Shown: positions 42,373-49,884 of the stretch, in pieces
How the letters are laid out: every line of letters begins with the position of its first letter
Position numbering within the stretch: the first letter of the stretch is position 1
IMG/VR virus record: IMGVR_UViG_3300025122_003195
Location: 1-50,472 of that record
Direction: 5' to 3' (one strand)
DNA from: a virus
DNA length: 50,472 nucleotides
Translations under genes and position numbers: made by a program
Notes under the pieces: generated by a model
Database searches by the model: none
Told to the model about the DNA's origin: nothing
What the model saw: only the letters and a program-made list of their open reading frames with translations

Positions 42373-45208
42373 AACTAAAGTTGCTACATATTTTCAGGAG
42401 CAGATTTTTAAGAATCCAACTGCTACTAATTCTGAAAATAACCAGTATCGGCCCTTGGGCTTTGGAGATCCAAACCGTCTAGCGGCTCTTTCTATTCGAG
42501 AATACTTTGGCAGTTATTTCACTGGCCAGGGTTCTTCACGCCGGAACACTAACAAGATGTGGCACGAGGTTAATGATATACAGAGCATTCATAGTACAGG
42601 CGAACTTCGGGGAGACTTCAATGTCCCAGTAGGCGCTTCTCGTCTTCGTGAGGGCACTCTCAACGGCCGGGACATGGTACTTAAACCGGTTGACCCCCGC
42701 GCCCCAACGGCGTGGTCGCCCACTGGCATAGATCTTTCGATAGGTTTTACTGGCCCAACGCCTGTTTGGTCCGATGCATATTCTATCCAGGTTTTTACCG
42801 GCCGCGGCGGCGAAGTACAGTCCGTTAAAGGAGATGTACAGGATTTAGAATTAAAAGTGGTGGGTATTGGCGCCGAAGAGGCGTCCCTCGAAGAGAATCC
42901 TGGTCAAACTGCTCACAATTATCTATACTCGAAAGGTTTGACACCCCGGGGCAACCGGCTTAGTGAGTTTGATGTTGGCAGTCAAGAGTGGATTAGAGAA
43001 GATGGTTTTCCTTCTTTTATGGGTACCTTGCGCGCCGGTATGTATTTTGATGACCATGTGTTTGAGACACCGAGCCCACTCCTTGCTTCTGATCTGAACA
43101 CTACGTTAGTGAATAACCCATTCTACCTAACATTGAAGTCCGAATATAGTTATTTAGAGCCATCATATGAGGAGAATATAGCGAACCATCGTTTGGGCGA
43201 CACTGTTTTGCCAAACTTGTACGCGTTCACCTCCGAAGGCTCAGGGCAGTTCAGGGATGCTGATAACTCAATTTTTAATCAACTGATCACCTTGAATGGA
43301 CGGATTGATGGTATTATGGTGGATCAAGTTGAGGATAATATAAAAGTTAGTGATGTTGATGAGGGACAGTATTTCCAAAAATATGCAACGGCCGTTTCCG
43401 CCATGGCGGAGAATAATAGCTTAAGCGACTTAGACAGGTTAGCTAATGACTACAAACGTGCTTATTTCGCTAATGATTCTTATAATATATTGAAAAGTTC
43501 TCATGAAAAAAGAAATGTCTTTCCGATGTATGTCGAGATAGAGATGAATACGAGCACTGACACTAGTTTTACAGAGGTGATGTCCGAACTTAAAGTTAAT
43601 AATTTTGTTCTCCCGAAGCTCCTCGGCACTAATCCACCCCTTCCTGGCGTACAGCCTATGGCATACCCCATGGGTAGCATCGTCCAGATGCAACAGACAA
43701 CCACTCAACCAGTAGCCTCTCCTCCCAAGTTCAGCCCGGTTTGGACATTGCCTTTTAATGGTCCGAGCTTTAAGGAGGACTATCTTGGTGTTATTGAAGG
43801 TCCAGATGCACAGATCAGTAACGTGGTCATCTATGGTCCCACGGGTGACCGTATTTATAATGAAATGAATAACGATGAACTTTACAAGACGATTGCTGCA
43901 GCAATGACTTCAGCCAAGTTGGAACAAGTTTATGAAATTAATAAGCGGTCTTTCTTTGAAATTCTTTCTGGCGCTCCCGCCTATTCCGAGGTGGTCGGCT
44001 ATGAAATTTGTAAATACTTGCCTGCCCTACCTCTCGCCCAGATCGCCGGGGCCGCCTTTGGCGACGAGCCGGAGCCTGAGTTGATCTCGCGAACCGTGAT
44101 CCCCAACTCTAATAAGCTGGATGTTATTAAATATATCGATACTCAAGTACGCTATAATAGACTTTATGAGTATCGGATTAAACAGTTGGTCCTTGTCTTC
44201 GGCAGCCGTGTTTACTTCGACAAAACCCCCGGGGTCCCGGCCGTTGTTGGTGACCGTGGGTATGCTGGGCGTAATATATGGCGTCTTCCAACACCGGGCT
44301 TCGCCCCGGACGTATTCCCCCATGGGTCAGCCTTCTTACGCACGGTTGTGACACCCAATATAAGGTTGTGCGCAGTTGAATATGGGGAGCCTTTACCTGC
44401 CCGCATCATCGACGATCCTCCACCCCCGCCCGAGGTTCACTTTGTCCCGTATAAAGGCAAGGACGATAGGATATTAATCAATATCAATAATTCTTCTGGA
44501 GAGTATCTTGCCCCGGGCATCCCAATTGAGGTTGACGGCGATAATAACGATTGGGATAAAATTTTGCAGGTGTGGAGAGCTCAAGGGTACCTTAGGGATG
44601 ACCGCGGCCATGGCGCCATCAGATTTAGTGGGGATGATATAGCAAAAGAGTTCCAGGTATACCGCTTGGAGCATTGGCCGTCTTCGTACGAGGAGTTTGC
44701 TGGAGCTGAGCTAGAAACATCCCCTCTTGATACCACCTATCGTGGCAGTAGATATGATTCTCGTTCTTTGGTAGACTATATCGAACCTAATAAATATTAT
44801 TATTACACAGTCCGTACTGTGGATTATCATGATTTTATTTCCAACCCCACTGAACTTTATGAGGTTCGTATGGTTAATAATGATGGCATCATACTGCCCT
44901 CCATCCGTACCGTCCCGCTTGCGCCCACTGGGCTTAAAAGAGTTCCGTCGCGAGATATGAGGAGATATATACAAATCTCCCCCAACTATGCAAACCAAAT
45001 GATAACACCTGATGAGTTGGCCAATGTATTGGAAGGGGTGCCGATGCCAGAGTCGACGAAAGATATAAGCTTGCAGGACATAGAGGTGGGCATGAATACC
45101 CCGAGTGTTTGGGGGCGAACTTTTAAGTTGCGATTTACCTCCCGAGCAACCGGGAGAAAGTTTGATATAAACCTAGGTGTTAATTTGACCAAGAGGGACC
45201 AAGAATAA
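42359..45208 (+). CDS. Virion protein (949 residues) with a fibronectin-III-like C-terminal region
   Basis: The product is not recognised as a whole. After a poly-proline linker (DDPPPPPEVHF) at about 683-694, residues up to about 850 read like a fibronectin type III module: ILININNSSGEYL, EFQVYRLEHWPSSYEEF, LVDYIEPNKYYYYTVRTVDYHDFISNPTELYEVRMV. Upstream, YIDTQVRYNRLYEYRIKQLVLVFGSRVYF is a similar Y-rich beta pattern and may be another such module. Such modules are common as spacers or glycan binders in tail proteins. A TTG at 42356 and two adjacent ATGs (42359, 42362) are possible starts; the ATG at 42359 is used here. It overlaps the previous gene by 14 bases and is followed by the longest gene-free gap. 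Confidence 0.7.
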   Translation: MMPYKTKVATYFQEQIFKNPTATNSENNQYRPLGFGDPNRLAALSIREYFGSYFTGQGSSRRNTNKMWHEVNDIQSIHSTGELRGDFNVPVGASRLREGTLNGRDMVLKPVDPRAPTAWSPTGIDLSIGFTGPTPVWSDAYSIQVFTGRGGEVQSVKGDVQDLELKVVGIGAEEASLEENPGQTAHNYLYSKGLTPRGNRLSEFDVGSQEWIREDGFPSFMGTLRAGMYFDDHVFETPSPLLASDLNTTLVNNPFYLTLKSEYSYLEPSYEENIANHRLGDTVLPNLYAFTSEGSGQFRDADNSIFNQLITLNGRIDGIMVDQVEDNIKVSDVDEGQYFQKYATAVSAMAENNSLSDLDRLANDYKRAYFANDSYNILKSSHEKRNVFPMYVEIEMNTSTDTSFTEVMSELKVNNFVLPKLLGTNPPLPGVQPMAYPMGSIVQMQQTTTQPVASPPKFSPVWTLPFNGPSFKEDYLGVIEGPDAQISNVVIYGPTGDRIYNEMNNDELYKTIAAAMTSAKLEQVYEINKRSFFEILSGAPAYSEVVGYEICKYLPALPLAQIAGAAFGDEPEPELISRTVIPNSNKLDVIKYIDTQVRYNRLYEYRIKQLVLVFGSRVYFDKTPGVPAVVGDRGYAGRNIWRLPTPGFAPDVFPHGSAFLRTVVTPNIRLCAVEYGEPLPARIIDDPPPPPEVHFVPYKGKDDRILININNSSGEYLAPGIPIEVDGDNNDWDKILQVWRAQGYLRDDRGHGAIRFSGDDIAKEFQVYRLEHWPSSYEEFAGAELETSPLDTTYRGSRYDSRSLVDYIEPNKYYYYTVRTVDYHDFISNPTELYEVRMVNNDGIILPSIRTVPLAPTGLKRVPSRDMRRYIQISPNYANQMITPDELANVLEGVPMPESTKDISLQDIEVGMNTPSVWGRTFKLRFTSRATGRKFDINLGVNLTKRDQE

Positions 45209-45282
45209 GATGCCTTTTGATAAAAAGAAGCACTATTTATTAAAAAACACTAATTATAAACAGTATAATGGAGATATAAGGT
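45209..45282 (+). promoter_or_regulatory. Candidate late promoter and shared AAACAGTATAAT motif
   Basis: This 74-base gap is the longest in the window. TATAAACA at 45255-45262 matches 7 of 8 positions of the T4 late promoter TATAAATA. It overlaps AAACAGTATAAT (45258-45269), shared exactly with the gap at 9047-9058. TTGATA at 45217-45222 could be an additional -35 element. ATAAGG at 45276-45281 is a weak ribosome site before the ATG at 45283. A promoter for the 318/383/406-residue protein genes is the best reading. No hairpin terminator is visible. Confidence 0.5.
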
Positions 45283-46239
45283 ATGGCATTTTTAGATAAC
45301 TCTGGGGATATAATTCTTGACGCAGTCTTAACCGATACGGGGCGCCTGCGCCTGGCTCGTGGAGACGGCTCTTTTAGAATTGCAAAGTTTGCTTTAGGTG
45401 ATGACGAGATCAACTATGGCCTGTATGACAAGGGAAACGCTAGTGGTTCCGCATACTATGATTTAGAGATTTTGCAAACTCCAGTTCTGGAGGCATTTAC
45501 CAACAACACGTCATTTTTAAAATCAAAACTTATGACAATCGCCAGAACTAATTTGCTTTATTTGCCCATTATGGAAATTAATGAAAAGCAAGCTGGGCGT
45601 GAAATGAACTCTGTTCTCCAAACCTGGGTGGTCGCCGCAGACAACAACACTCTTACGCCCCTCGCCACGGCGGGGCACGCAGCTGTGGGGAACATTATTG
45701 AGGGCGCCAGTCCCAACCCTCAGCTATCTATTTGGCTAGATCAGGGTCTCGATACAACAGAGATCCCCTCCGGGTTCGCCTTAGACCCAGATTTAATTGA
45801 AAATCAGTATATTATAGAGATTGATAACCGGCTTGGACAGATAACAAATGCGGCCGGCGGCGTCCAATCCGTATCATTTATCGATGATGATAGTATTGCT
45901 AGTTATTACATCTCGCAGGTCGGTGGGAACATGATAACCTCTTTGCCCGGTGGTACCGACGCCAGCGATGCAGATTCGCCAATCACAGGCCCCCGCGGCA
46001 CACGGCTGATCTTCAGCCTAAAGTCTTCAGTAGAACTACAGAGTAGTGAGTTTCTCTTTGATAGACTTGGTTCTACAGACACCACCAGCGCACTCGCAAC
46101 TGCAGTCAAAGACGGCGGAGACGGTGGGACGAGTTATACAGGCTTGAAATACATTGATACAACGGTTCGAATCACAGGAGGACAGACTGGCTATCGCATT
46201 GATGTACCAGTTAGGTTCGTAAAAGTATATAACGCATAA
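45283..46239 (+). CDS. Virion structural protein, N-terminal domain paralogous to the 36611 gene
   Basis: The product has 318 residues. The N-terminus SGDIILDAVLTDTGRLRLARGDGSFRIAKFALGDDEINYGLYD follows the same D-hh-LT-GR-L-x-G-F-DDxI-Y pattern as the 340-residue protein at 36611. The middle (about 80-130) has FLKSKLMTIARTNLLYLPIMEINEKQAG, and the C-terminal half is beta-rich and Gly/Asp-rich (QVGGNMITSLPGGTDASDADS, VRITGGQTGYRIDVPVRFVKVYNA). It follows the candidate late promoter, suggesting separate or extra expression relative to the genes upstream. Abundant expression would fit a repeated ring or fibre component. The family is not recognised. Confidence 0.7.
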   Translation: MAFLDNSGDIILDAVLTDTGRLRLARGDGSFRIAKFALGDDEINYGLYDKGNASGSAYYDLEILQTPVLEAFTNNTSFLKSKLMTIARTNLLYLPIMEINEKQAGREMNSVLQTWVVAADNNTLTPLATAGHAAVGNIIEGASPNPQLSIWLDQGLDTTEIPSGFALDPDLIENQYIIEIDNRLGQITNAAGGVQSVSFIDDDSIASYYISQVGGNMITSLPGGTDASDADSPITGPRGTRLIFSLKSSVELQSSEFLFDRLGSTDTTSALATAVKDGGDGGTSYTGLKYIDTTVRITGGQTGYRIDVPVRFVKVYNA

Positions 46240-46254
46240 AGGAAGCATGCAACA

Positions 46255-47406
46255 ATGGCAACAACATTTAAGAATTTTTTAAATAGCGACCTCACAAACA
46301 CAAGAACGCTATTACATGAAGCAATCCCGATGACGGGTTCGATTTTGTCAGGTACGTACATCACGAATACCGAAACAAATATCAAGAACTTTGGCCACGG
46401 GATGTTCCAATCAGTTTACGACTACCCTTATTTGAGTTCATCTGCTAACCACATCGTAGACATTACAGTTGGTATGAGCGCTTCCTCTGTTGTTTCCTCT
46501 TCCGAGTCCACCCTGGTTACCCAACAAGCCAAAAAGATCAATATTTACAACCAGATGGCCCAGGTACTCATGGGTTACAACGCTACTGGTTCTGCTATTC
46601 GCGGCTTTGATCGCGACGGTAACACAGCCGGCGGCTCAGATGGGCTAACCGAGGTTTTCTTCCTAAGCTTTTCTAGGCTCTTAACGAAGGACGAAATTAA
46701 GAAGGGCTCATTTAGTATGAGCCTTTACACTGGCAGTTCTGCAACAGGTGCAGTTACTAATTCTACCTTCATGACTGTCGCTGATCACAATGCGGCGAAC
46801 AACTATCGCGTTAACTCTCCCGCAGGTGAGTATGGGCTGCTTCTGACCTCCTCGACAGCGCTCCTTGCCACGGATAAGGCCAACAGTAATGTTGCTGGCC
46901 TTGTTTTCTATCAGGCGGGTATCGTAGTTCTCACGGCAAGCGTGTTCAGTTCACCAGTGGCATTCAATACCGAATTTATGGATGTATATGGCGCCCAGCC
47001 GGCGCAGATTGGAAGTGGATCGGGCGGTCGAGGTTATTTTGGCTCCGCCATTACCGGATCTTCAAATATGGTTCAGCTTTTTGCGTCGCAGTCGATCTCC
47101 GGCGCCGCCGACGGGTTCAGAAGCCGAGTACGGGATATTAGCTTCAACAATACTACTGAGCTGAACTCGACCATTTACTTCTGCCGAGCTAACCATAACG
47201 AGTTTAACTACTCGTCAAACCCAACCTATGTCAATGGAAGCAAGATCGTTGTTAAAGACAACACCACAGACTTGCCCGTTTCATATATCACTACCATAGG
47301 CATGTATTCAGCAGATAACGAGTTACTGGCTATGGCGAAGATATCAGAACCACTTAAGAAAGATCCTAATACAGAGCTTACTCTGAGGGTGCGCTTAGAT
47401 TATTAA
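46255..47406 (+). CDS. Virion structural protein, first of a paralogous pair
   Basis: The product has 383 residues, rich in Ser, Thr, Gly and Asn with a beta pattern. It shares with the next gene, in the same order, the blocks IKKGSFSMSLYTGSS, AGLVFYQAGIVVLTASVF, FCRANHNEFNYSSNPTY and the C-terminal YITTIGMYSADNELLAMAKISEPLKKDPNTELTLRVRLDY. This indicates a tandem duplication followed by divergence. The AAAGGA site 11 bases upstream sets the ATG at 46255; an out-of-frame ATG at 46247 is excluded. Its position behind a candidate late promoter and next to another structural gene suggests a capsid-, neck- or fibre-associated protein. I recognise no family. Confidence 0.72.
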   Translation: MATTFKNFLNSDLTNTRTLLHEAIPMTGSILSGTYITNTETNIKNFGHGMFQSVYDYPYLSSSANHIVDITVGMSASSVVSSSESTLVTQQAKKINIYNQMAQVLMGYNATGSAIRGFDRDGNTAGGSDGLTEVFFLSFSRLLTKDEIKKGSFSMSLYTGSSATGAVTNSTFMTVADHNAANNYRVNSPAGEYGLLLTSSTALLATDKANSNVAGLVFYQAGIVVLTASVFSSPVAFNTEFMDVYGAQPAQIGSGSGGRGYFGSAITGSSNMVQLFASQSISGAADGFRSRVRDISFNNTTELNSTIYFCRANHNEFNYSSNPTYVNGSKIVVKDNTTDLPVSYITTIGMYSADNELLAMAKISEPLKKDPNTELTLRVRLDY

Positions 47407-47411
47407 GTGAA

Positions 47412-48632
47412 ATGCATATATACAAGTTCAATGATGGCGATCTCCTAAACAACACAATTGAAACAAACCCTGAATGTACTTTCTATGTTTACGGCAGAAC
47501 TCTTGTACACAATAACAGTCCCGCTATTTCTGGCGCCTTTACAGATCCAGTAAAACATGTCCCCCGCGGTTATGTGTCTCTTTACGAGATGAATGTCGAC
47601 CGCGCGGCGGGCAATTTAATCTATCCTTTTATAACCAAGGACGGCTCTCAAGGCGCGTTCAATACCGTTAGTACGACCTCCTTCAACCAGTTCTCCTACG
47701 GCGATACCCTGACTGGCAGTTATCCTTTATCAGCCAGCATCTCCAAAGAATATTGGGGGCCCGTGTCAGACGCCTATGCCCGTACTTCTGGTTCGAATCA
47801 TATTACATCGCTTGAGAACACATTAAACTATTATCGCTATTTGAGTCCTCATTATGCCTTTAGCTCTTCGGTGGGTATAGATCTACATTGGAACAAAGCA
47901 ACCCAACAGTTGGGCCTTGTAAGTATCCCTTCTATCTTTTATGGCTCTTCGATCAAGAAGGGTTCCATGAATCTTAAGTTTTTTGTTTCCGGAACTTTAG
48001 TGGGTGAACTTCACGATGCAGGGAAGAACGGCGAGCTTATCCAGGTTGGCCCAACCGGCAGCAATGGTTCAGGAAGCGTAGCAGGCGTTGTTCTATATAA
48101 CGAAGGGTTTTGTGTACTTACGGGGACATGGGATTTGACTGCGAATGGTACAGCCATGGGCCCAGCACACATAGAATCGTATGTTGGGGCTGCCTCCCCT
48201 CCTAACTGGACATACTTTGCAAATGGTGTAGGGACGTTTGGTGGTACGAATACACAGGTTGACGTGGCTGCCAGTTCTAGTTTTTATATGAAACTTGACG
48301 GGACTCAGCATATGCCTACGATCACCATGTTTGCAAGCGCCCCGCGCAACCACCTTGTACACTCCAATAACCGCACTTATCAGAATATCACCCAGTCTGC
48401 AACACCGGTCACTTCCGACGCCGGTTATTATGAGAACCAACAGGTGGCAATTAAGAATATTGCAAGCAGCTCTTTTACCGGTTATGATCAACCATACGAG
48501 AAGATTACATACATAAGCCGGGTTGGGATATATGATGAAGATAAAAACTTGATTGGAGTAGCCAAATTAGCGAATCCGGTGAAGAAAACTGCTTCTAGAG
48601 AATTTACATTTAAATTAAAATTGGACATATGA
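47412..48632 (+). CDS. Virion structural protein, second of a paralogous pair
   Basis: The product has 406 residues. The blocks shared with the upstream gene are IKKGSMNLKFFVSGT, AGVVLYNEGFCVLTGTWD, FASAPRNHLVHSNNRTY and the C-terminal YISRVGIYDEDKNLIGVAKLANPVKKTASREFTFKLKLDI. The N-terminal 90 residues differ more (MHIYKFNDGDLLNNTIETNPECTFYVYG). There is a Gly-Ser-rich middle (QVGPTGSNGSGSVAGVV) between the first two blocks. Only five bases separate it from the upstream stop, and its own stop overlaps the RuvC-like gene (ATGA). Two related, adjacent copies suggest heteromeric assembly or two positions in one structure, but this cannot be shown from sequence. Confidence 0.72.
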   Translation: MHIYKFNDGDLLNNTIETNPECTFYVYGRTLVHNNSPAISGAFTDPVKHVPRGYVSLYEMNVDRAAGNLIYPFITKDGSQGAFNTVSTTSFNQFSYGDTLTGSYPLSASISKEYWGPVSDAYARTSGSNHITSLENTLNYYRYLSPHYAFSSSVGIDLHWNKATQQLGLVSIPSIFYGSSIKKGSMNLKFFVSGTLVGELHDAGKNGELIQVGPTGSNGSGSVAGVVLYNEGFCVLTGTWDLTANGTAMGPAHIESYVGAASPPNWTYFANGVGTFGGTNTQVDVAASSSFYMKLDGTQHMPTITMFASAPRNHLVHSNNRTYQNITQSATPVTSDAGYYENQQVAIKNIASSSFTGYDQPYEKITYISRVGIYDEDKNLIGVAKLANPVKKTASREFTFKLKLDI

Positions 48633-49165
48633 TTTTAGGACTAGACGTCTCTACGTCAATAACAGGCGCAACTGTTGTTGACAAGAACGGAGAAATATTA
48701 TTTTGCGAATCTTGGGATACCAGGAATAAGAAGCGCTTCCCTACTTTATGGGATAAGGCAATTTTCATTGAAAATAAACTGAAAGACGTAAAGGTAAGGA
48801 GAGGATACGATATCGAAAAGGTTTATGTGGAGGAATCCTTACAAACCTTTAAGTCCGGATTCTCATCAGCTAAAACTTTATCAACTCTTGCCAAATTCAA
48901 CGGCATCGTTAGTTTTACGTGTTACAAGGTTTTTGGTTTGCAACCAGAATTTATTGGAGCTTCATCAGCCCGAAAGCTGTGCGGTATCAAGGTCGAAAGG
49001 GGTCGCAAAGCCAAGGAAGTCGTTTTGGAACATCTTCTTGACAATGAACCAAGTTTTAGTATAGAATATACAAAACACGGTAATCCAAAACCGGGCTCTT
49101 GGGATCGATCGGACTCGATCATTATTGCGAGAGCAGGTCTGAAGAAATGGGAAAGTGGGAACTAG
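48629..49165 (+). CDS. RuvC-like Holliday junction resolvase
   Basis: The product has 178 residues, close to RuvC (about 170). It has the RNase H fold pattern: D6 in MILGLDVSTSITG, an acidic pair E68/E69 in VYVEESL, and D159/D162 in WDRSDSIIIA, the D-x-x-D spacing of RuvC. A long variable part (about 90-150) with KLCGIKVERGRKAKEVVLEHL would contact DNA. In T4-like phages junctions and branched DNA are resolved before packaging by endonuclease VII; this phage seems to use a RuvC-type enzyme instead or in addition. It is in an operon with structural genes and with the nucleotidase, so it is probably expressed late. Other RNase H-fold nucleases cannot be excluded. Confidence 0.8.
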   Translation: MILGLDVSTSITGATVVDKNGEILFCESWDTRNKKRFPTLWDKAIFIENKLKDVKVRRGYDIEKVYVEESLQTFKSGFSSAKTLSTLAKFNGIVSFTCYKVFGLQPEFIGASSARKLCGIKVERGRKAKEVVLEHLLDNEPSFSIEYTKHGNPKPGSWDRSDSIIIARAGLKKWESGN

Positions 49166-49173
49166 TTACTGGT

Positions 49174-49884
49174 ATGCAGCTTTTTTTTGAAAATTGGCGT
49201 GCATACTTGGGCGAGGGAACTGGCATTACTCCTTTTCAACTTTACGTCGATTTAGACGGAGTACTTGTCGATTTTCAGCGTGGTGCTACGGAGGCCATTA
49301 ACATCGATTTAAAGGCGCCTGAGAGCGTCCCTGAGCGTCTTAAGAAGAGGTATGATAAAATGGCTAGGGCCCTAGAGGAACTTGGCAGAGATCCACAGAA
49401 TCAGGAAGATTGGAAAATCACCGCAGAGGATTTTGACAAGAAATCGCCAAACAGAATAAACGCCGTGAGAAATTATATGTATCCCAGACTTCAGGATGAT
49501 TTGCAGTTCTGGTCTGAACTGAACTGGATTGAACCTGACGGACGCGTGCTTTGGGAACTAGTCAAAGATGTTGAGCCTCCACCTGTTATTTTGACATCGC
49601 CTATGCATGGTCAAGCTTCCCATGAGGGAAAAGAGTTATGGGTGCAGAATGAGGAGAATTTAGGGCTGCCCTTGGAGCGTGTCATCGTCGAGAGAGATAA
49701 GTTCAAATATGCGGTCGATGATTCTGGCACACCAAATGTACTTATCGACGACACTCCTGAAAAAATTGCGTTGTGGGAGCAAGCCGGCGGCATCGGTATT
49801 CTACACACTTCGATGACGGATACTTTGAAAGAGCTAGCAGGCCTGGGAGTGGGTGCCGAGCCACCGGAGGAGACGCCAGAATGA
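49174..49884 (+). CDS. 5'(3')-deoxyribonucleotidase-like HAD phosphatase with a possible capsid-targeting N-terminus
   Basis: The product is 236 residues from this start. HAD motif I is YVDLDGVLVDF with D26/D28, motif II is ILTSP, motif III lies near ERDKFKYA and motif IV is VLIDDTPEKIALWEQAGGIGILH. The order and spacing match NT5C-type 5'-nucleotidases, which dephosphorylate deoxynucleoside monophosphates. A helical insert (about 40-110) forms the cap. The N-terminus MQLFFENWRAYLGE followed by G looks like a T4 capsid-targeting peptide ending in a gp21-type (L/I)-x-E site, which favours the ATG at 49174. An in-frame ATG at 49147, inside the RuvC-like gene, would add nine residues. A nucleotide-recycling role, in the cytoplasm or packaged, is inferred. 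Confidence 0.75.
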   Translation: MQLFFENWRAYLGEGTGITPFQLYVDLDGVLVDFQRGATEAINIDLKAPESVPERLKKRYDKMARALEELGRDPQNQEDWKITAEDFDKKSPNRINAVRNYMYPRLQDDLQFWSELNWIEPDGRVLWELVKDVEPPPVILTSPMHGQASHEGKELWVQNEENLGLPLERVIVERDKFKYAVDDSGTPNVLIDDTPEKIALWEQAGGIGILHTSMTDTLKELAGLGVGAEPPEETPE

